A DNA stretch of 64,000 nt. It comes from Flaveria trinervia. Its lineage: Eukaryota; Streptophyta; Magnoliopsida; Asterales; Asteraceae. This document shows positions 35,031 to 48,304 of the stretch, piece after piece. Below the pieces are notes generated by a model. That model was not told where the DNA came from. It worked only from the letters and a program-made list of their open reading frames with translations, and ran no database searches. The stretch spans positions 92,524,032 through 92,588,031 of the forward strand of contig CM046447.1 in NCBI GenBank assembly GCA_025506515.1. Reading direction: 5' to 3'. A program made the position numbers and the translations under genes. How positions within the stretch are numbered: position 1 is the stretch's first letter; every line of letters starts with the position of its first letter.

Positions 35031-36096
35031 CTGCAAGTTAAGTTTGGTTTGGTGTGGTTTGGTTTCTTTTGTTGCCTCCGTTTTTACAAGTGTGTCATTT
35101 ATTGTGGATTTAAGATGCTTGTTCTTTATATTTAAAAATGTCAATGTCTGTTGTTGAAAGTAAGTTGATTTATATGTGTGTTTATATGTTGGTGACAAAC
35201 CTGATATCTGGATATCATAAAGTTGTATCTAAATGATTGAGATTGAAATGAAGCCTTGATCAGTGTTTGGTTTTGTGATGGCAAATTAATCAATTTTATG
35301 CATGGGACCAGGTCTTTTCCCAAAACCAACTTTTAACTGCTACATGTGGAATTGCATGAACCCTAGGTGTTCAGTGTTCCATAGAAAGCTTGAATGGCTA
35401 GAAGCTGGTGCAGTAGATGCCATAATGGAATAGCATCTAATAATTTGTTAAACAAAACACACAGTTATGAACATTAACAAAACATACAAACAACATTTTT
35501 TTTAATATACTAATAGAATCATTTTTACATCTATTATAATATATGTTCTGCATATACATTTCACTGTAAGAATGTCATTAAGCATGAGTAGCACTACTTA
35601 TATAATTGTAGATATTACTATCGCTTTACATAGTAATGTTACAGTTATTTAGGATCAACGTTATCAGTGTACATTATTTCATCTAAAATCTAGATAACAA
35701 TGCTGCAATGCATATGATGATGTTTAGTATGATGATGTTTGGTATGATGATGTTTGTTTAAGTTAGATTGAAACACATACTTGGAATATTTTTCATGATG
35801 CATGATTTTCTATCATATGCTATTAGCAGCACTCATATAGTCTTGTACGTGGAACGTATGGTCGAGTGTATGAATGCTTGACACAAAACGAATTAAACAT
35901 AGAAAACTACAACTGTGGAGATTTGAATCTATCAATTGCTTAACCGTTATGGTAAGGGGTTACGGTATTAAAGTAACTTGTGACCACTAGATAGAGTATC
36001 TATTTAAATTGAAGCTGTATTAAACGTGCATATGTATACAAAGATTCTAATTCAAAATACACATTTTGATTGATATTCACAAGATGAAAGCAGAAT
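35031..36096. other. 3' UTR of VTI1 and spacer
   Basis: Ends of the SNARE transcript, then AT-rich DNA. A small array of three GATGATGTTTRGTAT units lies at about 35716-35757. No gene. Confidence 0.5.
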
Positions 36097-36169
36097 GGGG
36101 ATGTAGCTCAAATGGTAGAGCGCTCGCTTTGCATGCGAGAGGCACGGGGTTCGATCCCCCGCATCTCCA
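36097..36169 (+). tRNA. tRNA-Ala (anticodon UGC)
   Basis: 73 bases folding as a cloverleaf: acceptor GGGGATG with CATCTCC (one G-U pair) plus discriminator A, D arm with A box TAGCTCAAATGG, anticodon stem CTCGC/GCGAG enclosing TTTGCAT (anticodon TGC), T arm CGGGG-TTCGATC-CCCCG. No intron. A T-rich tract (CCTTTTTTC) eight bases downstream can serve as RNA polymerase III terminator. The form is that of nuclear plant tRNA-Ala. Confidence 0.97.
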
Positions 36170-36575
36170 TACCTTTTTTCATTTTTGAAACTTAACAAAC
36201 GATTTAAGAAGTTTCTCAAAAGATTATAAAATATAAATTTGTAACAATTATGAATGTTTTATTTTTTTTTATTTATATATCACACAAATCTCTATGAATT
36301 GATTAAAATTAATATAGAACTGCAATGTAACTTTTATATTGGCTTAACTATTTACAAAATCTGAATGATCTATTGGTTAAAACATTACCCCTTTACCCAT
36401 GTTCAAATCGCTTGATAGTGTGGCAAATACGAGCTAGCCACCAGATCACACTTTTTTTGTGTCTGTATGTCTATCAAGTAGATTTTGATTGACCAGTTGT
36501 TTTTATTCGACATTTTATTTATCAACAGCGATGTATAAAAGTTACACATATGTTACAAAGAACATGTGTCGTGTG
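36170..36575. other. Spacer between tRNA-Ala and pectinesterase
   Basis: AT-rich. A tRNA-like scrap (CTATTGGTTAAAACATT ... GTTCAAATCG) near 36370-36412 may be a SINE remnant but cannot be folded convincingly. Confidence 0.4.
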
Positions 36576-38398
36576 CTAAGCAGTAAACGGTATCCTAAGC
36601 GCCATTCTCTGTGCCAACCAAGGCCTTTCTGGGTTCGGATCAATAAAACCATGTGCCAAGAACTGTTCAGCTTCTTCTTCCATGAGTTCTCGAGCCCATG
36701 TCACACGTCTCTCGGGGCAACTCCCAGGCCCGAAACATCTGCGTTGGTTACCAAACATGCCAATTAAAAAAAACCCAAGGCTGGATGATTGAAAATATAA
36801 GTGTTTGTTATAATATATACCTGTATTCATAAAAACAAGCACTTCTTTCATTTTCAACTTTGCCCCAATTATTCCAGCCATGGTGCTTGATACATGAATC
36901 CATGTATGTATATGCGAAAACCACCCTCCCGAAAGGTCCCCATGGGCGCCCAAGATAAGCATACGGTGCACCTCCATTGCCTGTTATAACGCACCTGCAC
37001 TTGTATCATTGATAATTGGCATCAAGTGTAAGCATAGCTTATGTGCAACCTTATCAAAATGAAAATAAAAACATAAATCAAGAAACCATTCATACGACAC
37101 GCTAATCCATTTTCCAAGGAGTATGCAATCATTGAAACTAGACAAAGAGTTAACCAAACCATTCATCGACACACTAATTGATTTTCCAAGGAGTATGAAA
37201 CCACTGCAGCTAAAGTAACAGTTAACTCGACATGAAATGGTATCTAAAATGTGGGAAGTAGTCGAAGGCTAACCTTAAGAACACATAACCAGTCGTCTCT
37301 TGACAAGATTTTCGACTTTGGGCAGTTATAAAACCAGCTGACTTGCAGTGAATGTGACAATGTTCCAACAATGCAGTACTGTTCCCAAATATAAAGTCCA
37401 CACTTCCCTCAATGTAGCAGTTCTTCAAATATTGCTTCCCATAGTGCAAATACAGAGTATCCTGCACATTTGTTGAACAAAAGAAAACAACTTTAACATC
37501 AAAATCATTACATCAACACCAACAATTGGCATGAGAATTGCAAACTCTCACCTGCCACCCAAGAAACCTGCAGTTATAGAAAGCACATCTATCCGCGGTC
37601 ACTCTGATCGCCACCGCCTGACCGGAGCCCTAATCGACAAAAGATAGAACAATAATAATAATAACAGAGATGATGAAAGTGTTGATGATTGAAAAAGAAA
37701 GAAGACCTCAGGAGCAGAGTTCTCAAATGTGATGTTCTCACAGATGAAATCTTCCCCTTCAACAATGGCAGTCCCACACCCAAACGTTCCTGTTCCAATC
37801 ACTCGCGACGCCTGCAAATCCATCAACAACAAACAAACACACAAAACTGTTGAACACAATTTCACAAGGTCAATTTTCTAATCTTCTGTTAATTCAATAT
37901 CATAAAAGTAAATAACCAACAATACCAAAATTTGTAAGTTCATGGAGTGATTTCTAGTACGAAAATTGTTTTACAATGGTCTATGAAGACTCAGCTACCT
38001 CCGTAAACTGAAAAACATTCTAACAAACCCTAAAAATGGCTAAAGCGATTGCGTTATACATACATGAATACATGATAGTGAAGTTAGGTCGTGGATTGAT
38101 TAATTCTGTCATAGTTAGAGGATAATTGTCAGGTTTGAGAACAAACGAAGATTGATTGACCTGATGGTGATTGATGTTTGTGGCGGTGTTGTCCCACGTA
38201 AGAAGGTGTTTCAGGGGTTAATCCGGCGAGGGTGATGAGGTTTTTGGTCTTGGGGATGTACAGAGGTTGTCTGTAGGTCCCCGGAGAAACACGAATTACA
38301 GTGCGGCAGGTGTTGCCGAGAGGTACGTCGTCGATGGCAGCTTGCACCGTCCGGTAGTCACCGCCACCGTCGTGCGCCACCGTCATCACTCTTGCCAT
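36576..38398 (-). CDS. Pectinesterase (pectin methylesterase), PME31-like, no pro region
   Basis: Removes methyl esters from homogalacturonan in the wall. Six exons on the minus strand: 38398-38161, 37811-37707, 37629-37552, 37461-37274, 36994-36821, 36738-36576, all GT/AG. Protein starts MARVMTVAHDGGGDYRTVQA. Family motifs: SGQAVAIRV, GWQDTL (catalytic Asp, split over exons 3 and 4), GSVDFIFG (second Asp), YLGRPWGPFGRVV (Arg). It ends RPWLAQRM...PFTA. There is no signal peptide and no N-terminal inhibitor-like pro region; length about 315 residues as in Arabidopsis PME31-type enzymes. Exon 1 changes frame near 38205 (ACACCTTCTTACG): net two bases short or one extra against the expected VLTWDNTA region, probably a consensus error. 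Confidence 0.9.
37086..37226. repeat. 73-bp tandem duplication in pectinesterase intron 4
   Basis: Two units beginning CCATTCATNCGACAC at 37086 and 37159, sharing TTTTCCAAGGAGTATG and an AGTTAAC end, with several differences. Confidence 0.8.
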
Positions 38399-39924
38399 CT
38401 TTTCTCTCTCTATCTCTTGCTTACATCAGTTACACTGTAATCCCACATACACCAGTTTTGTTTAGATGAAGTCGGTGTAGATTACCGGGTCGGGTTCAAG
38501 TCGGGTCGGGTCGGGAACCCGGGTGTTTTGTGCATCTCTAGGTAAGGTGTTTAGCTTTTACAGTTTTACTCTTGTATTTACAGAGAGGTTTAAAGGTTAA
38601 AGGGTTTAAATTTTATAAATGAAATAAAGAAAACTTGGTGTCCTCTTCTAAGTAATGTAAAATGTTTTTGTTTTTAATGTTAGGATGGTGTGATATCGGA
38701 TGATCAGTTCGTTAGAAGCATGATTTGGGTTGGATATAAATAAGCTTGGAAGTTGACGTTGTTTAAAAGGTGTCCGTTTATTAATTGAGTTGAAAAGATA
38801 TTAAAGCTAAAATGGTGTGTTATACAAAAGAGTTTGTTCCTACTGAAACTTGATTAGTCTCGTTACAATTAAAACACTTGTATAAGCAAAATATCTTTAT
38901 TGTGTAATTGCATAACGGATGTAATAGTTATTAATGAAAATATCATGTTGTGTATAGGTATTATGATTATTAATATGGTTAATTAAGTTATATATGTAAG
39001 TAGAAGGTAGTTTTGTAATAAATAAATAACTAAATGAGTAAATTTTAAACTGTATTCGCTTGTAAACTGTTCGCACGACGAGCTTTAACCTCTAGTCAAA
39101 AGTTTAAATTTAAATAAAACTTGATTTCCATAAAATTAAACATGTGGGACTTAAGCTTGGGCAAGTCGGGTTCAAATCGATTGATTCGTAGATAAGTTTG
39201 AGAACCGAAAAAACTTTGAAACAAAAAATAATTTCAAGATATACAATTATCTAAAAGTCTATTGCAATATGATAAATATAATATTGTAAAAATGTCTTAA
39301 ATAAACGGATGAATATAATCTCAGTCTTATATGATGTCTATGTGACAACAAGTAAAATCTCACGATCAATCATCACAACTTAACCACATAGAAGCTTCAT
39401 GTCCTTGTTGGAACATAAGAACTTTAAGACAAAATTAAAATAAACTTTGTTAGCATTTATTTATGAGTTTTTTGTTACAAGACATTATTTGATACCCAGT
39501 ACTATTACTAAATTTTACAAAATAATGGTATAAAAACTTATATTCAGTATTATAATTATTATTCAATGAGAACACACTATCAATAAACACATGGACATCA
39601 ATATCATATTAACAAATATACGGATGTCTTTTAATAGATTATGACCAAAAAAATTAATAAGAACAATTAAAACCTTAAACCTCGCTAAAAGGGAATTAAG
39701 TACACGACCCAAGTTGAGGATCAAAGCTTCAAAACATGATACAAGAAGTTAAATCAGATTCTCTTGACCACATGAGAACAAGCACACATAGTTGTACAAA
39801 ATCATTGTTCTGATATTCCAATGTTTCCAAAAACATGAAAAATACAATGCAAAAAACAAGTTATAAAAGTTGACAAGAACCAAAACCAAGAACAAAAACC
39901 TATTAGGATCTATCGATAAGTTGG
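38399..39924. other. Spacer between pectinesterase and SPX gene
   Basis: Upstream of the pectinesterase there is a CT-rich leader (near 38400) and a GTCGGGTCGGGTCGGG tract (about 38495-38515). The rest is AT-rich with no supported feature. Both neighbours are on the minus strand, so this also holds the downstream end of the SPX gene. Confidence 0.45.
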
Positions 39925-42836
39925 TCATCCTGATCCCGATCCCTTTTCATTATGGGAAGAAGATGATGAGTTCGTAGGCGAGTCTTCATTAGTTATTGCA
40001 CCTGTGTCAACATCCTGGTTGCCAAAAATTGAGGCGAATGACAGCGGGTTTGAGGTTGAACTTTCCTTTTTAAGACCCTTTATTGTTCTCATTGCATCTA
40101 TTGTTCTTCTATATACATCTGAAGTTTCCACCTCAACTGATGTGGTGGTTGTATTTTCAGCTTCTGGTTTGCTAGATGATTCTACCACTTCGGCTTCTAG
40201 TGGGAAAAGGAGTTCAAGATTTTCCTCGCATTCATGGACCAATCTAGTAAGAGGTTCAGTTGTGAAAAAGGGTTGACGAAGGGTAAGTTGTGTAAAATGC
40301 ACTCGTAATAATCCACCGGTCCTTTTGTCATACTTCTTCAAGATTTTAATAATCCCTAATGAGTATAAACAAGGGACACAAGATTACAAGCAGCAGTGGA
40401 TCCAAGAGGTATGCATAATAATTTGCTTATTTAACAATAGAAGAAGTTTATCGTATGCACGGGCATGCCTAATATAGATCCACCTCTGGATTTACAAGGA
40501 CCCTTAAAAACAGGGATGCCAAATTCAGTTCATTTGTTGATTTGGTATGCTTTATCTCTAACAAATCAAACGATCAAAAGTTGCCCACCATGAACTTTAA
40601 GTGCTGGGAAACCTCCTATGTTGTTTTATTTGAGAAAAACAAGATTATTATATAAGAATGTAATTTTTAAATCATATTTGACAAGTAATCATTATAAAAG
40701 AATTAGAAGTTTTAAACAAAAGGTGTTTCTACTTGTACCAAAAAATACACATTTTGACGTTAACCAAGGTACTTAACCCATTCATTTCACCACCTCTACT
40801 TAAAATAATAATTTATAAGGAAAATAGGCATTCTTGTAATGTTTTAAGGAAGATGTAGCTTTAAAAATAGTGAATTAGTGATATATGTCTTTTAGAAATA
40901 CTGGAGTGCAAGAATTTTGAAGGTAAACTGTTGTACCTGCAAAATTTAAGGAGCTATAGTTTTTGAGAAGCACCATCTCCCCATGGATTGTAACAAACTC
41001 TCTGCGTATGGCCATCATCTCATCACTGAATTCACTTTCTGATGAAAAGTTTCCATCTTTCCAGCTTTTCTCCTTCACTCGTTCAATTCTTTCCTTTAAC
41101 TCCTGATTAAATCAAGGAGTTGTGAACAAACGTGATGCAGCAGAGTTACTTCCAATACACTAATAGTTTAGAAGTTCAAATATACGAGACATCAATAAAT
41201 TAACAAATGAAAACATGGGCCAAGCCAGCGAAGAAAAAACATATGATCCGATTTATCTTAAACTGGGTCATCACGTACAAGTAAAACTCAATTTCTGAAG
41301 GGTCTGCAAGACAAATTGATGATAACCTAGGCAACTATGATTCTGAATTCATCAAATGTGTAAGTAGATGACAGATGAGCATTCATTCTTCAAGAAGTAA
41401 AAACAGTTTGAGGAGGTTAAATGATCAGCATAAAAGTTCACAAGTTACGTCTTGTGATGAACAAAACGAATATCATATCCTTGAAGCTGACACATATAAT
41501 GGTTCTCATATAAAGGCTTTTACTTTAAGAAATAACTCATGTATCCAGTATAGCTGAGTATCATTATTCACAAACACTATCTGTCCATGGGATATTAAGC
41601 ACCTGGCAGGGAACAAATAATCATATCATGGTCCTAACTCCCAGAAGCAAACATAATCTACTTCACCAATGCCAAACTCTCAGTTTTTATATATCTTGTT
41701 CAATATCATGGCTCACAAGCCTTCAACTTTTTATTTAAATTTAAAGATGTCGGCCCTAAAAGAACAACTTTGCAGCTAAGTGGCACCTGTTGTGCTTTCC
41801 TTCATGCTGTATTTAGAGCATGCAGTTCAAGGTTTGAAATCAAGTTTCATTTTGCTTTACATTTGAAGCTTAAAACACAAAAACAAACTCCGCATTCAAC
41901 CACCTAACTCCAAACATGAAAACAGTTTACTCACACTTCATATAATCTAAGTTGGCATATGGATACATAATGACACATGTGTATCAGCCAGGCAACAGTT
42001 CCAGTTCTAAGAAGACAATTATACTCATTAGAATACATTACTCATTATGTTGATTCTTGAAGAGTCATTGTAACACACTGATCTTAAGCAATTAGCACAA
42101 AATCTAAAAGCTAGCAGTTAAATTTCTACTCATATTGGATCAAAATACCACTGTTTCATATAGATTTTGGTTATGTTGATTCTAGTAAAATCACTCTAAC
42201 AATCTGATATAGAGTGATTAGCACAAAATCTAAAAGCTGCAGTTACAGTTCTATTCATATCGGATCAAAATATCACTGTTTCATATAGATTTAGGTTCGT
42301 CAATTCTTGTAGAGTTACTGTAACACTCTCATATTGAGCAGTTAGCACAGAATCTAAAAGCTAGAAGTAAAATTCTATTCATATTGGATCAAAGTACCAC
42401 TGTTTTATACATTTTTAAGTTCATCTCATAAAGTCAATGCTTACTGATAACTCAAAAACCTAAAACAATAACAAAACTCAACAAACAATAAACACAAACT
42501 AGCATATGCACAAAACAAAAGAATAACAAAAACCTTAAATCGGATGACGAATTCCTCCTCCTTATCAACGTAAAAATCATTAAACTTCTCGATTTCCTCT
42601 TCCAAAACCCTAACAAACCACTCCTGCAGATCGGCCAAGTGCGGCGGCAACGGAGGAAAGTTCCGATCAGCACCGACGTCGGTCGGAGGCGGAAGATGCC
42701 GATGATCGTCGTCGCCGGCGGCGGGATTAGGAATGCGCTTAAGAAGCTTCTTCAACAGTTTGTAACACAAGTATTTGTCCCTCCATTCAGGTAGGGTTTG
42801 CTCCAGATGAATACCGAATTCCTTACCGAATTTCAT
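39925..42836 (-). CDS. SPX4: SPX domain protein, SPX4-like
   Basis: SPX proteins bind inositol pyrophosphates and hold back PHR transcription factors when phosphate is ample. Three exons on the minus strand: 42836-42534, 41102-40937, 40355-39925, giving 299 residues without frame breaks. The SPX domain starts at residue 1 (MKFGKEFGIHLEQTLPEWRD, then LCYKLLKKLLKRI, the lysine-rich ligand surface), continues with LQEWFVRVLEEEIEKFNDFY and EEEFVIRF, exon 2 FVTIHGEMVLLKNYSSLNF, and exon 3 KILKKYDKRTGG, the conserved close of the domain. The tail (about 110 residues) is acidic and Ser-rich (SPTNSSSSSHNEKGSGSG), as in SPX4. ATG at 42836 is preferred because it begins the conserved MKFGK. Intron 1 carries a triple tandem repeat. 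Confidence 0.93.
42048..42415. repeat. 125-bp tandem repeat, three units, in SPX4 intron 1
   Basis: Units begin at 42048, 42174 and 42298 (spacing 126 and 124) with TGTTGATTCTNGTARAGTCA-like sequence and share AGCACARAATCTAAAAGCT and ACCACTGTTTCATATA. Differences between units are scattered. Confidence 0.88.
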
Positions 42837-43079
42837 CACCTGATTGAATAGCTCTTTACACAGGCATGTGTGTGATGAACGATTAAGGTGCAGAGGATGT
42901 GAGATTTAGGGTTAACGTGAAGAAGAAGATGATGATGATGATGATGTGTGTGGATTTTGGTGTTGTTGAAGAGTCGTAAGGGGATTTACCGGTGGAAATT
43001 GGGGGTGGAGTCTAATCGGAATAGGAATTGGAATCAGAATCGTAAAGGGAATACGAATGAGAAGGTGTAATGGATGGAG

Positions 43080-43087
43080 GAATATTC
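43080..43087. promoter_or_regulatory. P1BS-like site upstream of SPX4
   Basis: GAATATTC fits the PHR1-binding consensus GNATATNC and lies about 245 bases upstream of the SPX4 start. The motif is short and can occur by chance in AT-rich DNA. Confidence 0.35.
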
Positions 43088-46000
43088 TTCTTTTGGATTA
43101 TTTGTGTTTTTTTAAAATTAAATAATAATAATAATATATTATTATTATTAAAACCATGTTCTATAAACTCAAACTATGCTCTATAAACTTGAATCGAGTC
43201 TGCTTTTTTCTTGAACGGCAAATGTAGTGTACCGTGCAAATGGAGACGTTAAAAGTGATAAAATAAAGATGAAGTAAATTGTATGTGATTCATATATGTT
43301 AGGATGGTATATTTTTGCCCTATGTTGTTAATAAAGTTTTTACGACATATTGTTAAATAGAAATAAAGTCTAATCGATCAAAAACAAAATAAGCTGAGAA
43401 CGTTGGATAAAGTCAGTCACATGATTGGTTTTACAAACAACCTATAAACAAACATTGATTTTATATTTACGTTTTGATCATCGTCATCGATGAAATACAA
43501 TCATGTATAAAAATCTCTTTGCTTTCATTTAGTCAAGTAATGACGTAGTATTTCTTAAATACCAAACACTAGCTACTATCATTTTCACACCACATATATA
43601 TGGCACGAATACCATGTGAGTCCAATTTACAAAAATGTTTTGATTTTGCTAGTTGAATGTATATTTGCTGATGATACGTAGGTAGAAAGTTAACATTTGA
43701 GTAGTGCTTCATGAATAACATGATTTATAGCATAAACCATTGCAAATAAAAATCAAACACACTATCAAAAGTAAATACACTTTAGTGGAGTCACGTATAA
43801 CATTATCAAAATTGAGATGATTACATATCAAGGTATAACATAACTTGGTTACTTTTATGATTTTACCTAAAAGCCTTTTAACACTCTCAGTTCATTCAAC
43901 AATTTATTGGTTCGGTTCTTTTTTTAAAACTACAACATCCAAGTTCCTCCGGTTTCAAACTAAGCAATGTTCCAATTCATTTCATAAATATGTCACCCCT
44001 TTCTATTCAAGATAAGAGGCAAACGTGAGATATCATTTAACGACACACAATCATTCATGATTCATATGTTATCTATTATGTATCATTATAGATTTGTAAA
44101 CGAACAAGTATTGGTTTATTTTAATTCATTTATTGTATAGATTAAGGGTATGCGTTATGATGTCGTGAGGGCCACGTAAGCCATTCACGGTATGGAACAC
44201 CTCTCCCCTAGGAGTTGTCGTGGGTGTGGGGCTCCATCGTGCGAATGGTCACCAACGTGGAGGCGAGGGAATCAATTTTTCATTATTTTTATTTAAATTC
44301 ACCTGTCAGTAATAACACTATATCTCAAGATCTCTTCAATTACTTCTTACATTCACACAAACATCATAACACTTGTTAAGTGAGTGTGAGAACACCCATT
44401 GTTTACATGGCACTAACATGATTACACTTATTTTTAATAACAATCATTAATGCATATATTCTTAATATAAACAACTTTCAAATATAATAATTAATCAAAC
44501 ATTTCAGTTCATTTACAATCTTATTAAATCATTAGTATAAAGTATGGATAGCTTTTTATTATGTTAAATACCAGTACAGTTTGTGTATATACATATTTAC
44601 AAAGGTCGGGGGAAGTTTTAATATTTTATTATTTTGTTTCTTCCTGGATATAATGAATTTTTTGCAACCAATTATAATGACTTGGGTGTTAGTCCATTGG
44701 TTTGTAATTTGTCTTTTAAACCCACGACTCGGGTTTGAATGTTATTAATGACATTTTTTCCCTCTTTGCCTTTTCTTTCTTTTTCAATTACTTCTTTATT
44801 TTGTCAAATACAATCTTTGCAAATTAAAAATACATCATGACATTTAGTCCACTAGCAAGCCTACGTTTATATTGAACTTGATGACAGGGTAATAAATTTG
44901 TCGTTTTAATGTTAACTTCTCTTGGTGACATAATGTTCGAGCCATAATACTCTCTTTTTTATGTTGTGGTCACGTTAATAACATCGACGTAACACGCTTA
45001 ACGAAAAGCGCAAACTCACCGCATCACGCGGGTTTAATTTCTAGTTGAAATTCATAAGGAACTAGAAGTTTTATTTAATTTTTTAATTGTGAATGGCCGA
45101 CGGACAACAACCAAATATTATATATAAGTGCACACCTCATATATATATATAAGTGCACACCTCATATATATGTGTGTACATGCATATCATATTTAAAATA
45201 AAAAAACGCCATGTTCCTAATAATAAAATAATAAAAAGAAATTGGACTGGCTATATATATAGGTAGGATGTGAATTATAATGAACAATAACACGTGGTGC
45301 ATTCAAGAAAGCTCCAGACATTCGAAATACGTAACACATTCCAATTTAGTGATCATCAGGTCACTAAATGTCAAAGTTAAATAGTCACTCACATAATTAT
45401 AATTTATAACGTTCTATCAAATGGGTGCACCTTGGTGTTTGTAGTTTTTTCGAGTGAAAGATTACTACACACCATATATAATTGTATAAATGGGGGTGGG
45501 GGTTAGGCATAATGGATATAGGCGAGACTAATAACTAATAGGTTGTGAGTTTTAGATTTGTTTGAAGTAAATTTAGTCTTGAAAAAATATAGGTATAGCT
45601 GGAAAAATATATAGAGGGGTAAAAAGGTCCTACTTTCTTACTCACTCGACTATAACAGGTAACGGATTATGTTTTATTAAAATAAATATCTACCGAATAC
45701 TTAAACTAACATACAGCTATACAAAATCAAGTAGTTGTACAGGGGAACGTTCAATTTTGCATATGATGAAAGTTAATAGGAATAAAGGTTAACTTTGGTT
45801 TCTCTCTAAATTTTGATAAAATAATTAATTAACTCTTATTTGTTTTAATTCAGTTCAAAAGTTTTATTAACTTTTAGTTTAATTCTAAGAATATATATTT
45901 TTGTACTAAAATTGCACGAAATAACAAAATTTTGAATTGAAATTAAAGTTTACAAATATTTTGATGAAAATAATTATTGTTATTAAATTTCATGGAGCAA

Positions 46001-48295
46001 AATCGAATTTAACTTTAACATATGTTATTGTAAAAAAAAAGAAGTTTGATATAGTTTTATTGAAAAAACAATAAGTTAATAACCACTACCTTTATTCCTC
46101 CTCCCTGAAATCATCCTCACTATCGTCGTCTTCACCCCGTCATGAACCAACATAACTAGAAAATATGTAGCTCAAGCTATTATGTATTAGTAATCAATCA
46201 TATGTAGGATCATAGTAAGGACAAATATAAAACAGTAATCAAATCATAGATATTCTAATCTTGGCAAAGATAATTACCCTGTTATTATTAATGTTTGTTG
46301 GTTTGATATTATTTAGAGTCTTGCATGTTAATTATTCGGCCTAAAATAGTTGTTTTGGGGGTAAGAAGTGTTCTAAATTTGAGACTGATATCAATAAGAA
46401 AGGACTGCCCGCCAGGTGTTCGATCTAATGTTTATGTATGTATTCGTCATTTCTAATATATGTTAATGTTATGTGATAGGGTTGGTGCTTAAATCTGTGC
46501 ATGGTTGTTAATGTTATGTATCCACAAGCTTATATGATGTTCATATAACGTATTCTAAATGGTCTGCAAGACTACAACTTACAGAAATGAAGGGGATTAA
46601 TTAATCTTGAACCTTTGCATGTTATTTATTTGTTACTATTAAATGTAACTAATATATTCTGTCTAATACTTCATGTAGTCAAAACATGAAAGATCAGACA
46701 CTCATTTGCAGAAAAATCACAACCAAAAAAAATCATAATGCATTGTTATATACTAAGCATATAATCTCAAAATAAAAATCTCATAATAATTTAAAAACCA
46801 ATAAAACTTTACGACGACGAAAGTAGAAATATATGCAATGCCATAGCAGTTGCGGTAAAAGACATGACAACAAAGCTATAGTGATAGAAGCTATGAGTCT
46901 AGCGGTAGGAGCTATGATTGTGGTAATATACAAGTTGTCTTAGAGAAAAATTAACAAAAAGTTAAACATAATAAGAAAAAGAAGAAAAGAAAAAAATTCG
47001 TCACATGTGAGACGATGGCGAAAAAAGCCGACTACGAACAAGATTTGTCTTCAATGGAACACTAACAAATAAAAGGTTGTCAAACATTCCCTTGAAGATG
47101 ATAAGCAAGCATGTAGCCTAAAAGCTAGTGGATAGTCGTTAAGGCACACATGATATGATATAAGTTCGTATTCTTATGTAGTTGTTGCTACAACAAGGAT
47201 AATGGCTAGTTTGCATTAGGGCGTTCCTCAGCTTAGAGTTTCACGGGTGCCTACTAAAAGCAAAGCACCCTTGGCCTCATCACAAGAGTGGGCTTTTTTA
47301 TGATTAGCCTTCGACGTGAGAAGAAGTGATTTGTTCCCTTAGAGGTGAAAATACAAGAGTAAGGAGAATGAGAGTATGAATTGGTTACCAAAGCTTCTCA
47401 AGATATCCCTAAGTAATGGTTTTCATTCAATGAATCTGTCCTGATAAGTTAACTTTCTATATCCAGTAGGCTTATCTTCTTTAAATTACATGTGCAAGTG
47501 TATTCTATTGTTTTGGTGTAAGTACCTTTACTAAAGGAGGCGGTTGTATTCCTAAATAAGAAGATATGAGGGTGGCTGACATGAACGGATCCATGCCCCA
47601 TCGTCTTTACGATGAGACACACTTTAGACCTTGTGAAGTTGAGCTAAATTCACTTAGAGTATCGTCAATAGGTTGAGACATGAATGTCTATACGCTAACG
47701 ATCTCACAAATAAAAAAAACACACACCGTCTCTTTTAAAATTCGACTCATTCGACTCGATTAACTCAAATTCGATTCAATGAACACCCTTAAACATATTA
47801 TTTTACTAGCAATCATTAAATTAAAAATGAACATGTAAAGAGTACACGTAATAATAAGCCTAATCAAGAGTTTACTAAACTACTAATCAAAAAGTAATAA
47901 CACATCTAATCAAAAGATTATTAAATTAAAATTCAAAAGAAAAATGATAAAAAACCACAAAAGCATGTGTATGTTTTGCTGTCGAAAACTTCTCCTTGAC
48001 GTCCGATCCTGCCGACATGCCACCAACCTGGCCCATAAAGTAGCACCCACCGGCCCACATGCCACCCACCGTCGGCGTTTATTCTAAATAACGTGTTGCA
48101 AATGACAATTTTACTATTTTAGATACGATTTGTGATTAAAAATAACAGAGACCCAAATTATAATCTTGTATAGATTAAACAGATAATTTCTGTAAGTCAC
48201 TTAGGAGTAATTAACACGTAGTATGATACAAGTAATTAACAAAGTGTTTGTTATAAAATACATCATCTCACGTCAACTAGATAAAAAGATTATCT
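43088..48295. other. 5.2-kb AT-rich intergenic region
   Basis: No gene supported in either strand. Contents: an ATT/ATA microsatellite at about 43125-43150; a tRNA-like scrap (TTAGTCCATTGG ... GGGTTTGAATG) near 44695-44740; a 31-bp duplication at 45119-45175; long A/T-rich stretches. 44150-44290 is GC-richer without a frame and may be an old MITE. Confidence 0.5.
45119..45175. repeat. Short tandem duplication TATATAAGTGCACACCTCATA
   Basis: Two nearly exact copies of AAGTGCACACCTCATATATA, the second starting 31 bases after the first (45125 and 45151 region). Contains the palindrome GTGCAC. Confidence 0.75.
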
Positions 48296-48304
48296 TAAAA
48301 ATAA

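Noticed and set aside
36576..36977. 133-codon minus frame read as a separate gene
   Set aside because: It crosses pectinesterase intron 5 and is out of frame in exon 5; only its tail is the true exon 6.
44690..44745. Possible tRNA gene
   Set aside because: Only box-like scraps; no acceptor or T stem can be formed.
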